NCBI GenBank assembly: GCA_009379955.1
Contig: WHST01000017.1
Coordinates: 1-64,000 of the forward strand
Length of the DNA: 64,000 nucleotides
Reading direction: 5' to 3'
From: Streptosporangiales bacterium
Lineage (GTDB): Bacteria > Actinomycetota > Actinomycetes > Streptosporangiales > WHST01
The stretch's first letter is position 1. Every line of letters starts with the position of its first letter. A program made the translations under genes and the position numbers. A model generated the notes under the pieces. The model was given only the letters and a program-made list of their open reading frames with translations. It did not search any database and was not told the DNA's origin. This document shows positions 41,799 through 49,938 of this stretch, piece by piece.

Positions 41799-42859
41799 AC
41801 CGGGGGCCCAAGGTTGCCGGCATCGTGGCCGGCGCGGCGGCCGGAGTGCTCGCCGCCGGTGTCGCGGCGGGCATCGCCGCGGAACGCTATGCCGTCGGAC
41901 GCTTGCGCCTCGGCCCCGATCCCGAGGCGCGTGAGCCGTTCGGTCGGCTGCGCGGCAGACCGCTGACCGTGCTCGCCGACGACGGTGTGCCGCTGCACGT
42001 CGAGATCGACGGAGACGACGACGCCGACGTGACCGTGGTGTTCTGCCACGGGTACGGCCTGCGCTCGGACTGCTGGCACTACCAGCGCCGCTACCTCAGG
42101 CACCTCGGCCGGCTGGTGTTCTGGGACCAGCGCAGCCACGGGCGGTCAGGACGCAGCCCCGCCGAGCACTGCACCATCGAGCAGCTCGGGCGCGACCTGC
42201 ACGCCGTGCTCAACGCCGCCGTGCCCCGCGGACCCGTCGTGCTGATGGGCCACTCCATGGGCGGCATGACGATCATGTCCCTCGCCGAGCGGCAGCCGGA
42301 CCTGTTCGGCGACCGGATCGTCGGCGTCGGGTTCGTGGCGAGCGCGGCGGATCCCGTCTCGGTCGTGGCCCGCAACCTGCCGGTCAGGCTCGACCGGTTC
42401 ACCGAGTCGGTGGTGGGCGTGCTCGGCAAGCAGGTCACCTTCGTCGAGGGCGCCCGCAGGCTCGGCAGCGACATCGGCTACCTCCTCGTGCGCAGGTACG
42501 CGTTCGGCTCGCGTCGGGTGAGCCCGTCGGTCGCAGCGTTCCAGGAACGCATGGTCAACTCGACGCCGATGGACGTGCTCTCCGCGTTCTACCCGGTCTT
42601 CGCCGCCCATGACCTGCGCGACGCGCTCCCGATCATCGACCGGGTCGAGACCCTCGTCGTCGTCGGCGAGGACGACCGGCTGACCCCGGTGTTCCACGCC
42701 GAGACGATCGTCGAGGCCCTGCCGGGAGCGGAGTACGTCGTCGTCCCCGGCACGGGGCACATGGTCATGCTGGAGGACCCCGGCATCGTCAACGAGGCCA
42801 TCGGCCAGCTCGTCGACCGCGCGCTGGTGGCGGTCCGCGCCGGCGGCAAGTCGGCTTGA
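41795..42859 (+). CDS. Alpha/beta hydrolase, membrane-tethered
   Basis: 354 residues from GTG. An N-terminal hydrophobic helix (about 6-31, VAGIVAGAAAGVLAAGVAAGIAA) acts as signal anchor. Alpha/beta hydrolase fold: VVFCHGYGLRSDCWHYQ oxyanion region, nucleophile Ser154 in LMGHSMGGMT, Asp in VVGEDDRLTP and His in VPGTGHMVMLED. Substrate unknown. It lies between alr and tsaE in many actinobacteria, and both ends overlap (GTGA with alr, TGATG with the next gene). Confidence 0.92.
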   Translation: MNRGPKVAGIVAGAAAGVLAAGVAAGIAAERYAVGRLRLGPDPEAREPFGRLRGRPLTVLADDGVPLHVEIDGDDDADVTVVFCHGYGLRSDCWHYQRRYLRHLGRLVFWDQRSHGRSGRSPAEHCTIEQLGRDLHAVLNAAVPRGPVVLMGHSMGGMTIMSLAERQPDLFGDRIVGVGFVASAADPVSVVARNLPVRLDRFTESVVGVLGKQVTFVEGARRLGSDIGYLLVRRYAFGSRRVSPSVAAFQERMVNSTPMDVLSAFYPVFAAHDLRDALPIIDRVETLVVVGEDDRLTPVFHAETIVEALPGAEYVVVPGTGHMVMLEDPGIVNEAIGQLVDRALVAVRAGGKSA

Positions 42860-43782
42860 TGCAGCTCGCCGTCACCGAGGCGGGCCCGTCCGACGCTCCC
42901 GCGGTGCACCGGGTGATCCACGAGGCGTTCGCCGCGCGTCCCCGGCTCGACCCACCCGCGCCCGCGCTGGCCGAGACCGTCGAGTCCGTCCGCGCGGCGC
43001 TGGCGGGGCACGGCGGGCTGCTGTGCACCGTCGACGGCGACCCCGCCGGTGCACTCCTGCTCGACCCCGACGGCCGCGTCATGTGGTTGCGCCGGGTCGC
43101 GGTCGAGCCGCGTTACCACAAGCACGGCATCGCGTCCGCGCTCGTCGCCTACGCCGAGGACCTCGCGGCGGCCCGCGGGTTCGCGATCGTCCGGATCGTC
43201 GCGCGCGCCGAGCTGCCGGACACGGTCAGGTTCTGGCGGCACCGCGGGTTCCTCGACGAGTCGGCCACCGGCACGTCCCTGGTCCTCGCCCGCCCGCTGC
43301 CCGTCGACGTCGAGGTCCCGTCGGCGCACGACATGCGCGCGCTGGGCGTCAGGCTGGCGGCGTTGACCGACCCGGGTGACGTCCTGCTCCTGACCGGTGA
43401 CCTCGGCGCGGGCAAGACGACCCTGGTGCAGGGCATCGCCGCGGGACTCGACGTCCGCGGCCAGGTGACGTCACCGACGTTCGTCATCGCCCGCGTGCAC
43501 CGTCCGCGGGGGGAGGGACCAGCGCTCGTGCACGTCGACGCGTACCGGCTCGGCGGCGTCGCGGAGGTCGACGACCTCGACCTCGACGCCGCGCTCGACG
43601 AGTCCGTCACCGTGATCGAGTGGGGCGCTGGCCTCGTCGAGGATCTCGCCGACGACCGCCTCGAGGTCGCGATCACCCGGCCGTCGGGCGACGAGAGCGG
43701 AGACACACGTCGGGTGCGCGTCGAGGCCGTGGGCGCCCGCTGGCGTGACGCCGAGCTACGCGCCCTCCTGCCGTCCGCGTAA
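42859..43782 (+). CDS. tsaE: GNAT acetyltransferase fused to TsaE (t6A synthesis ATPase)
   Basis: 307 residues from ATG at 42859. Residues 1 to about 150 are a GNAT domain (LRRVAVEPRYHKHGIASALVAYAEDLAAARGFAIVRIVA, with a variant acetyl-CoA loop YHKHGIAS). Residues about 155-307 are TsaE, the P-loop ATPase that cycles the TsaB-TsaD complex making t6A37 on ANN-decoding tRNAs: Walker A GDLGAGKTT at 180-188, TSPTFVIARVH, VDAYRL and VIEWGAGL. No separate start for TsaE is evident, so a true fusion. The usual partners tsaB and tsaD are 14 kb downstream, not adjacent. Confidence 0.92.
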   Translation: MQLAVTEAGPSDAPAVHRVIHEAFAARPRLDPPAPALAETVESVRAALAGHGGLLCTVDGDPAGALLLDPDGRVMWLRRVAVEPRYHKHGIASALVAYAEDLAAARGFAIVRIVARAELPDTVRFWRHRGFLDESATGTSLVLARPLPVDVEVPSAHDMRALGVRLAALTDPGDVLLLTGDLGAGKTTLVQGIAAGLDVRGQVTSPTFVIARVHRPRGEGPALVHVDAYRLGGVAEVDDLDLDAALDESVTVIEWGAGLVEDLADDRLEVAITRPSGDESGDTRRVRVEAVGARWRDAELRALLPSA

Positions 43783-43793
43783 ACCGATTGCCT

Positions 43794-43811
43794 GCCCCAC
43801 CCGGTGGGGGC
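43794..43811 (+). terminator. Weak GC hairpin after tsaE
   Basis: CCCCA and TGGGG arms around a short GC loop directly after the tsaE stop. It may mark the end of the alr-hydrolase-tsaE unit and the left edge of the accessory island. Confidence 0.35.
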
Positions 43812-43824
43812 TTCACTGTGAGCC

Positions 43825-44376
43825 ATGCCTGAACTGATCAAGCCCGACGTACGGGTGCGGAAGTCGTTCCTCGCCGCGATGGCGGAGTTCCGCGAGGAGG
43901 GTCGCGGCGATGCCGACGATGACTCGATGATCGGCTCCGAGCACCGGACGTACGGCGACAGCTGGCACACCGAGGAGGGCTTCGCCGCGTACACCGCGGC
44001 CCTGCGCGCGGACGCCCGCGAGGACACACCGCGCGCGGAAGACCGGGTGCCCTGCACCACGCTGTGGTGGGTCGACGGCGACACGTACCTCGCCAGGCTT
44101 GCCATCAGGCACCGGCTGACTGACCACCTGCGTGAGCTCGGCGGCCACATCGGCTATGACGTCCGCCCGACCGCGCGACGGCGGGGCCACGCGACGGCGA
44201 TGCTCGGCGCGGCACTGCCGATCGCGCGCCGGCTCGGTATCGGGTCGGCCCTGGTCACCTGCGACGTCGACAACGTGGCGTCCCGCAAGGTGATCGAGGC
44301 GCACGGCGGCGTGTTCGAGGACGAGCGAGGCGGCAAGTTGCGCTTCTGGGTGCCGACGAACGGCGCGGCAGGCTAG
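43825..44376 (+). CDS. GNAT family N-acetyltransferase
   Basis: 183 residues. COG3981-like acetyltransferase: N-terminal LIKPDVRVRKSFLAAMAEFREEG, central WWVDGDTYLARLAIRHRLTDHLRELGGHIGYDVRPTARRRGHAT with the acetyl-CoA pyrophosphate loop RRRGHAT, then CDVDNVASRKVIEAHGG. Substrate unknown. The stop lies in CTAG, which also gives the stop of the convergent aminotransferase gene. Confidence 0.9.
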   Translation: MPELIKPDVRVRKSFLAAMAEFREEGRGDADDDSMIGSEHRTYGDSWHTEEGFAAYTAALRADAREDTPRAEDRVPCTTLWWVDGDTYLARLAIRHRLTDHLRELGGHIGYDVRPTARRRGHATAMLGAALPIARRLGIGSALVTCDVDNVASRKVIEAHGGVFEDERGGKLRFWVPTNGAAG

Positions 44377-45608
44377 GCCGGATGGAGTGCGCGGCCGATG
44401 CGGTCGACGCCCTCGCGCACTGCCTCGTGGTCGCTTGCGTAGCAGAGCCGGAACCAGCCGGGTTCGGCGCAGTGGAAGACGTCGCCGGGCGAGATGCTGA
44501 CCCTGGCGTCGTCGAGTAGTCGCAGCCACAGGGCGCGCTCGGCGTCGAACGTCGGCCGGGACAGCCACGGGCGCAGGTCAACCCAGACGTAGAGTCCCGC
44601 GTCGGCGGGTGCGGTGGTGACGCCGTACGACGCGAGGTGTGACGTGACGTCGTGGTGTGCCGCGGCCAGCCTACGCCGGTTCTCGGTGCGCAGCCGGTCG
44701 ACCCACGCGGCGTCGTCGAGCATCGTGCGCAGCAGCACCTGGGTGTCGGTCGAGACGGGGCCGAACGCGGCGAGGTGGCCGGCCGCGGCGCGGACGCCCT
44801 CGTGCCTGGTGTGCAGCACGCCGACCTTGAAGCCGGACATGCCGAAGTCCTTCGCGAAGCCCCAGACGACGTGCACCCGCGTCGGGTCGAGCACGGAGGC
44901 GGGCAGCCGGGCGGCGGTGAAGAACGGCGTGCCGCCGAACACCGAGCCCGCGTAGATCTCGTCGACGACGAGGTGCAGGTCGTGCCGGCGTGCGACCTGC
45001 GCGGCGGCCGCGATCGTCTCGGCGTCGTACGTGCGCGCGAGCGGGTTCGCCGGTGAGATCAGCAGGATCGCCCGGACGGTCACACCGCCGGCGGTCGCGG
45101 TGCGGATGGCCTCGTCGAGCACCTCGGGTCGCAGCGCGAAGCCGTCGGCACTGCTGAGCGGAGCGGGAACCACGCGCGCCCCGGCACGACCGCCGAGGTC
45201 GTCGTCGAGGCCGGTGTAGTACGGCGTCGGGACGACGACGCCCTCGCCGGGCGAGCAGAGCGCGTACGCGAGCGTGTCGAGCGCGGCCGTGGCGCCGCCG
45301 ACCACGACGAGGTCGTCGGCGTCGACGGCGACGTCGTACGCGCGGGAGAGGAACGCGGCCGTCGACGCGCGGAAGCCGGCCATGCCGAACATCGGGTGGT
45401 AGTGCGTGTCGTCCGGGGTGAGCGGCCGCTTGCCGGTGAGTGCGGGCTCGAGGAGGTCCCACAGCAGGTGGTTCTCCGACGTGCCGAGGTTGACGTAGCC
45501 GCCCCTGTTGCGGTCGGGGTCGAACAGGTCACCGGCGATCCGGTAGTGCGCGGCGACGAGCGGTGACACCCCGCCCAGGAGCCGTTCGGCACGGGGGGAG
45601 ATGGTCAC
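44373..45608 (-). CDS. ACC-synthase-like class I/II aminotransferase
   Basis: 411 residues from GTG at 45608. PLP enzyme of fold type I. The motifs follow 1-aminocyclopropane-1-carboxylate synthases: LGTSENHLLWDLLEP (compare GLAENQLxxDLIE), VVVGGATAALDTLAYALCSPGEGVVVPTPYY, LISPANPLARTY, VVDEIYAGSVF and WGFAKDFGMSGFKVG with PLP-binding Lys253. Could be an ACC synthase (SAM to ACC) or a related lyase/transaminase; the product cannot be told. Starts inside the stop of the upstream SDR gene (GTGA), so strongly coupled to it. Confidence 0.85.
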   Translation of the reverse strand: MTISPRAERLLGGVSPLVAAHYRIAGDLFDPDRNRGGYVNLGTSENHLLWDLLEPALTGKRPLTPDDTHYHPMFGMAGFRASTAAFLSRAYDVAVDADDLVVVGGATAALDTLAYALCSPGEGVVVPTPYYTGLDDDLGGRAGARVVPAPLSSADGFALRPEVLDEAIRTATAGGVTVRAILLISPANPLARTYDAETIAAAAQVARRHDLHLVVDEIYAGSVFGGTPFFTAARLPASVLDPTRVHVVWGFAKDFGMSGFKVGVLHTRHEGVRAAAGHLAAFGPVSTDTQVLLRTMLDDAAWVDRLRTENRRRLAAAHHDVTSHLASYGVTTAPADAGLYVWVDLRPWLSRPTFDAERALWLRLLDDARVSISPGDVFHCAEPGWFRLCYASDHEAVREGVDRIGRALHPA

Positions 45609-46411
45609 GAGCCGTCCTCGGGAGCGAGCATCCCAGCGGTCAGCAGGCCCGGATGCACGCCGAGGCCGAGGGACGCGTCGAGCACGGCGCCGTGCAGGAC
45701 GCGCCCGGCGTCGGTGGTCAGCCAGTGCACCACCTCGGCGATCTCCGCCGGCTCGATCAGCCGACCCTTGGGCATCCGCGCCTCCACGGCTCGACGCTCG
45801 CCGGCGTCGAGGCCGTCGAGCGTGCTCGCCCGGAACATCGGGGTGTCGACCGCGCCGGGGCAGACGCACGTCACGTCGACGGGCGTGTGGACCAGCTCCG
45901 CGGCGAGCTGCCTGGCCAGGTACGCGACCCCTGCCTTCGCCATCTGCTCGGCCCGCCGGAACTGCGGGAACACCGCGATGCCGCCGCCCACACTGGCGAC
46001 GAACACCACCTTCCCGTACCCGCGGTCGAGCATGCCCGGCACCAGCAGGTCGGTGAGCCACAGCGGTCCCAGGCCGTCGACCCGCATGAGCGCCTCGTCC
46101 TGCGCCCGCGCCGACCCCGGCGCGTGCGCCTCGACGGTCTTCGTGCCCAGCCCGGCATTGTTGACCAGGACGTCGACGGGACCCGGCAGCGCGTCGACCA
46201 TGCGTTCGAGGCTGTCCTCGTCGCCCTGGTCGAGCTCCAGCGCCAGCGCGTCGGCACCCTCGGCCCTCAGCTCGTCCACGAGCTGCGTCGCGCGGTTACG
46301 TCCCGACCGGTACGTGAACCACACCGCCTCACCCGCCGCGGCGAACCGCCGCACGGTCGCCTCCCCGATCCCGCTCGACCCACCGGTGACGAGCACGTTG
46401 CGCGCAGCCAT
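45605..46411 (-). CDS. SDR-fold protein lacking the catalytic tyrosine
   Basis: 268 residues from ATG at 46411. Rossmann nucleotide site TGGSSGIG at 9-16, NNAG motif, Ser140 (VASVGG) and a PGAVDTPMF motif are classical SDR. Where YxxxK is expected the sequence is AEQMAKAG: Lys159 is present but the tyrosine position is Glu155, and no Tyr lies between Ser140 and Lys159. It may be a non-redox SDR, or use another acid. Leaderless TAGAGT promoter and palindromic operator lie directly upstream. Coupled by GTGA to the ACC-synthase-like gene. Confidence 0.85.
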   Translation of the reverse strand: MAARNVLVTGGSSGIGEATVRRFAAAGEAVWFTYRSGRNRATQLVDELRAEGADALALELDQGDEDSLERMVDALPGPVDVLVNNAGLGTKTVEAHAPGSARAQDEALMRVDGLGPLWLTDLLVPGMLDRGYGKVVFVASVGGGIAVFPQFRRAEQMAKAGVAYLARQLAAELVHTPVDVTCVCPGAVDTPMFRASTLDGLDAGERRAVEARMPKGRLIEPAEIAEVVHWLTTDAGRVLHGAVLDASLGLGVHPGLLTAGMLAPEDGS

Positions 46412-46418
46412 GATCGCC

Positions 46419-46424
46419 ACTCTA
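46419..46424 (-). promoter_or_regulatory. -10 box (TAGAGT) of the SDR-aminotransferase operon
   Basis: Minus-strand TAGAGT, then 7 bases, then the SDR ATG; no ribosome-binding site. A leaderless promoter. Confidence 0.55.
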
Positions 46425-46427
46425 GGG

Positions 46428-46441
46428 CGGCTGTACAGCCG
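46428..46441. promoter_or_regulatory. 14-bp palindrome between -35 and -10 of the SDR promoter
   Basis: CGGCTGTACAGCCG is a perfect palindrome. It fills the spacer between the TAGAGT -10 box and a weak CTTCAC -35 region, where a bound dimer would block RNA polymerase. No regulator gene for it is adjacent. Confidence 0.5.
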
Positions 46442-46444
46442 TGA

Positions 46445-46484
46445 AGGGCACCTCGATGTCGTCATGGCAGCATCGAGGTGCCCT
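46445..46484 (-). terminator. Hairpin terminator after the HNH gene
   Basis: Perfect stem of 13-14 bp (46445-46458 with 46471-46484) and a 12-base loop, starting 18 bases past the HNH stop in its direction of transcription. Confidence 0.75.
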
Positions 46485-46501
46485 CATGCCGTGGTGGGGG
46501 C

Positions 46502-47818
46502 TCAGTCGTCGCGGTGGTCGTGGGGATGGCGGTGGTAGACCCGGCCGGTGGGGCTGGTCCAGGTGCTGGTGGCGTTCTCGTGGTTGCGTAATCGCCACTT
46601 CACGTCGTCGCGGTCTTTCCAGCGGTGATGTCGACGGCATAAGGGATGCAGGTTCTTCGCGGAGGTCGCGCCGCCGTGTTCCCACCTGGTGGTGTGGTCG
46701 AGGTCGCAGCCCTTGGCGCGGCGGCGGCAGCCGGGGAATATGCAGCGGACGTCTCTGGTCTTCACGTACCGGTCCAGCGCCGCACTCGGCTTCCGGGTGG
46801 GGACCGCTGCCGGGACCGGTTCGATCCGGTCGGTGAGGAGCGTGGTCCAGTCGCCGGGCCGGTAGGTCTTCTCCCCACACGCTCGCAACCAGCCGGTGTG
46901 CGGGTCGATCACCAGCCTGCGCCAGGTCGAGCCTTGCCGGGACGCGAGTGCTCTCGCGGTGGGGGCGGGGATCGGGCCGTGGCCGTGCAGTTCACCTGGT
47001 TCGTCGCCGCCGAGCAGGGTGTCGGCGGAGATCGTGACTTCGACGCGGGCGGCGGGTGCCTGATGGTGTCCGGGGGCGGTGCCGAGGAGCAGGTCAGCGA
47101 CGGTGTCGGCTCGCCGCTGGTCCAACGTCCGGTCATCACCTGGTGTGGTCGTGCGGGCGAGGTCGTCGACGCGGGTCCATGCCGCGGTCGCCACGTCACC
47201 GGCCATGACCGCGGTCAACGAGGAGACCCCGTCGCCCAGCGGCTTCACCCACGCGGCGCGGTCCCTCACCCGCCATGCCATCCGTTCCTGCGCACCTGCC
47301 GGGTCCACGGCCGCGACCGCGCGGCGGACCGCGGCGCGGTACTCGCTGAGAGTCTGGCCCGGCGCCTTGGGCAGCACCCGCGCCTCCACCGCCAGCGCGA
47401 AGGCGGGGGTGAGGGGCTGGGTCTCGTCGACCAGGGCGCGTAGGTGCCAGTACGTGACCTGCCCGCCCGCGAGCAGGGCCAGCGTGGCGGTGAACGTATC
47501 GGTCGACGCCTCGGCGACCGACAACCGGGAATGCACCGTGCCCTCGGACAGCCGCAGCAGCGGCGCGAGCTCCCCGCGGGTGTCGTGATCTCCGGCCGGG
47601 TCGTCGCCGTAACCGAACGCGGCAAGTACGTGCTGCTGCCGCGCGGCGAGCGCGGCCTCGCATCGCTGGTACAGCTCGACCATCCGCAGCCGCGAGTCAT
47701 CGCTCACCGCGGCGGGGTCGATCGTGTCCAGGACACGCTGCATCTCCGGTCCCGGTGCCCGGGTCTCGGCGGCGAACACGTGCATGTCCGCCACCGTCAA
47801 CCTCAGGCATTCGATCAT
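46502..47818 (-). CDS. DUF222 / HNH endonuclease (13E12-type)
   Basis: 438 residues from ATG at 47818. N-terminal and central DUF222 region (about 30-330), C-terminal HNH nuclease: CIFPGC, then CDLDHTTRWEHGGATSAKNLHPLCRRHHRWKD with the HNH His, Asn and His and the zinc-binding Cys pairs. Families like this occur in many copies in actinobacteria and behave as mobile or repeat-like genes; biological role unproven. TAGAAT at 47826-47831, 7 bases before ATG, gives a leaderless promoter in a locally AT-richer stretch. Confidence 0.9.
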   Translation of the reverse strand: MIECLRLTVADMHVFAAETRAPGPEMQRVLDTIDPAAVSDDSRLRMVELYQRCEAALAARQQHVLAAFGYGDDPAGDHDTRGELAPLLRLSEGTVHSRLSVAEASTDTFTATLALLAGGQVTYWHLRALVDETQPLTPAFALAVEARVLPKAPGQTLSEYRAAVRRAVAAVDPAGAQERMAWRVRDRAAWVKPLGDGVSSLTAVMAGDVATAAWTRVDDLARTTTPGDDRTLDQRRADTVADLLLGTAPGHHQAPAARVEVTISADTLLGGDEPGELHGHGPIPAPTARALASRQGSTWRRLVIDPHTGWLRACGEKTYRPGDWTTLLTDRIEPVPAAVPTRKPSAALDRYVKTRDVRCIFPGCRRRAKGCDLDHTTRWEHGGATSAKNLHPLCRRHHRWKDRDDVKWRLRNHENATSTWTSPTGRVYHRHPHDHRDD

Positions 47819-47825
47819 ACGTTCG

Positions 47826-47831
47826 ATTCTA
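47826..47831 (-). promoter_or_regulatory. -10 box (TAGAAT) of the HNH gene, leaderless
   Basis: Minus-strand TAGAAT, 7 bases, ATG. The best match to the TANNNT consensus among such sites in the window. Confidence 0.6.
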
Positions 47832-47877
47832 CCAGAAATACCCGACCATTAACCCGCCCACTTCCGGCCAAATTCAC

Positions 47878-49017
47878 TCATCTCTGCGAGCGGAACAACC
47901 ACTCCAACCGTGGCTCCACGACAGGTCGGAACAGTGCGCGCACCGGGGGACTGGCGAGGATCAGCGTGAGGACCAGTGCGCCCCCGACGAGTGCGAGGAC
48001 GCCGAGTGGTGTCTGGATCCACGCGATGTCGTAGAGGCCGTTGTACTCGGCGGCCTTTACGACGAACCGGTGCAGCAGGTAGACGTACAGGCTCGCGGCG
48101 CCCAGTGCGGTGATCCACGTGCGCCTGCGCGGCACGAGCGCGAGGAACGCGGTCACCATGACGAAGCCGCCGGCGAGGACGAGCGCTCGTCCCGCGATGC
48201 CGAGCAGGTCGGTCGTCCCGATCGCGTGGTAGCCGTCGGTGTAGTACAGCCACTGTGTCGGGTAGTGCGGCAGGACGACGTAGGCGAACGCGAACATGCC
48301 GGCGAGTGCGGGTGCCGCCAGGATGCGCGTGATCCGGTGGCGGACGAGGGTGAAGAAGCGCTCGGCCGGGATCACCAGACCGACCACGAAGAACGGGAGG
48401 AAGCCGAGGATCCGGTACAGGTCGAGCACCGGCGGGAGCTCGAGGACGCCAGACAGCAGCGAGATCGTGACGGCGGCGGCGATGGCGGCGACCGGTGTCA
48501 TCACACGCCACAGCGGCGCCGACAGGCGCCACACGAAGAGCGCGATGAGGAACCACATCGCGTAGCTCGGGTCGAGGATGTCGATGCTCGCCGACCCGTT
48601 CGCCAGGTAGTGGTTGAAGAGCTCGTACGTCACCTCGAAGACGAGGTAGGGCACCACGATCGCCGAGATCACGCGCTGCGCGTGGCCCGGCCTCGTACCG
48701 AAGTCGCGGGAGAGGTAGCCGGCGACGAGAACGAACACCGGCATGTGGAACGAGTAGATCGTGACGTACGCCGCCCGCGCCAGTGGGACCGCGCCATCGC
48801 CGGTGCGCATGTCCCCGATCGTCAGCTCGATCGCGTGGCCGATCACCACCAGGGCGATCGCGAGGAACTTCGCGTTGTCGAGGAGGGGGTCGCGCGCGGT
48901 TCGGGGTGCGCGGTCCGCGCCGTTCGCCACGACAGGACGGGTCGACGCGGCGGGCGCGACGGTTCGATGCGTGGCGGCTGGCGGGGGAGCGGACCGCGGC
49001 AGAACGTCCTCTGCCAT
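47878..49017 (-). CDS. Acyltransferase 3 family membrane protein
   Basis: 379 residues, about ten transmembrane helices. After a cytoplasmic N-terminus comes DPLLDNAKFLAIALVVIGHAIELTIGD (conserved His in the acyltransferase motif), then YSFHMPVFVLVAGYLSRDFG, as in fucose 4-O-acetylase-like proteins (COG3594). Likely O-acetylates an extracytoplasmic sugar or polymer; substrate unknown. Probable -10 TACGGT at 49064-49069, next to the palindrome TCACGTGA (49071-49078). Not obviously linked to its neighbours. Confidence 0.88.
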   Translation of the reverse strand: MAEDVLPRSAPPPAATHRTVAPAASTRPVVANGADRAPRTARDPLLDNAKFLAIALVVIGHAIELTIGDMRTGDGAVPLARAAYVTIYSFHMPVFVLVAGYLSRDFGTRPGHAQRVISAIVVPYLVFEVTYELFNHYLANGSASIDILDPSYAMWFLIALFVWRLSAPLWRVMTPVAAIAAAVTISLLSGVLELPPVLDLYRILGFLPFFVVGLVIPAERFFTLVRHRITRILAAPALAGMFAFAYVVLPHYPTQWLYYTDGYHAIGTTDLLGIAGRALVLAGGFVMVTAFLALVPRRRTWITALGAASLYVYLLHRFVVKAAEYNGLYDIAWIQTPLGVLALVGGALVLTLILASPPVRALFRPVVEPRLEWLFRSQR

Positions 49018-49101
49018 GCGGGTCGGTACTCCGGGTCGGGGGGTCGGGTGGGGGGAGGCACTACCGTAACATCACGTGACCGGATGATCACCCCCCACAC
49101 C

Positions 49102-49938
49102 TCACGCGAGGTACGCCTCCACCTCGCGGATCCGCGAGTAGTCGTGGTTCACGGAGTCCAGCCCCACGATCTGCACCTGCGTGGCCGTGACCGGTGCGAA
49201 CGTCGACCCTCGTGACGCCGCGGAGTTGTCCCTGACCGCCGCCACGGTCCGCCACCCGGTGCTCGTCAGGACGCGGACGTCCCAGTCGGTCATCCCGGCG
49301 GTCGCGTGCGTGTACACGTCGACCCGGTTCATCTTCGCCGCCTTCGGCAGGGTCACGGTGTAGTGGTCGGGGAACTCGCCGCTGCTGGCCGAGTTCCACG
49401 CCGACGTCGACCAGGTGCGGTCCCCGTCGACGCCACCGCAGGGGTCGAACTCCTGCGCCCCCGTGACGTACGTCGACGACGGGTCGGCCCGCTCGCCCAG
49501 CAGCAGGTTGTCACCCGGGCTCTTCACCGGTGGCGCGACGACCTCGATCGGCACCCGCAGGTGCCGTCCGCCGGACTGCAGCGTGACGGCGTACGACCCC
49601 GGCTTCGTGCCGTACGCGGCGCCGACCGACAGGGGTGCGGTCGCCTTCGTCTTCGCCGGCAGGTAGCTGGAGAACATCCCGCGCGACAGCTGCAGCGGGT
49701 CGTCGGTCGTCACGAACATGTCCGCGTACACCGCGTCGCCCGTGGTGTTCGTCAGCCCGAGGTCGACGGGCGGTGCCGGCAGGCAGGGCAGGCCCGCCCT
49801 GACCCGTTGCTCGCCGGGCGTGGCGGAGATCGTCACCGGGGACGAGGGCTTCTCCGCCTTGCCGACGGTCGCCGGGGACACGAGCAGGACGGCGGCCACC
49901 GCGACGACCGTCGACCTGACGAGAGGGACCGTGATCAT
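49102..49938 (-). CDS. Secreted two-domain protein with discoidin-like C-terminus, copy 1
   Basis: 278 residues. Signal peptide 1-28 (VPLVRSTVVAVAAVLLVSPATVGKA). Domain A about 30-130: Ig-like or NEW3-like beta domain (AGLPCLPAPPVDLGLTNTTGDAVYADMF). Domain B about 135-278: F5/8 type C (discoidin)-like fold (SPGDNLLLGERADPSSTYVTG, DRTWSTSAWNS, MNRVDVYTHATAG, SRIREVEAYLA). One Cys in each domain might pair. Likely binds carbohydrate or lipid outside the cell. The ATG overlaps the stop of phoD copy 1 (ATGA), with CAGGAG as ribosome-binding site. Close paralogue of 51708-52565. Confidence 0.82.
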   Translation of the reverse strand: MITVPLVRSTVVAVAAVLLVSPATVGKAEKPSSPVTISATPGEQRVRAGLPCLPAPPVDLGLTNTTGDAVYADMFVTTDDPLQLSRGMFSSYLPAKTKATAPLSVGAAYGTKPGSYAVTLQSGGRHLRVPIEVVAPPVKSPGDNLLLGERADPSSTYVTGAQEFDPCGGVDGDRTWSTSAWNSASSGEFPDHYTVTLPKAAKMNRVDVYTHATAGMTDWDVRVLTSTGWRTVAAVRDNSAASRGSTFAPVTATQVQIVGLDSVNHDYSRIREVEAYLA

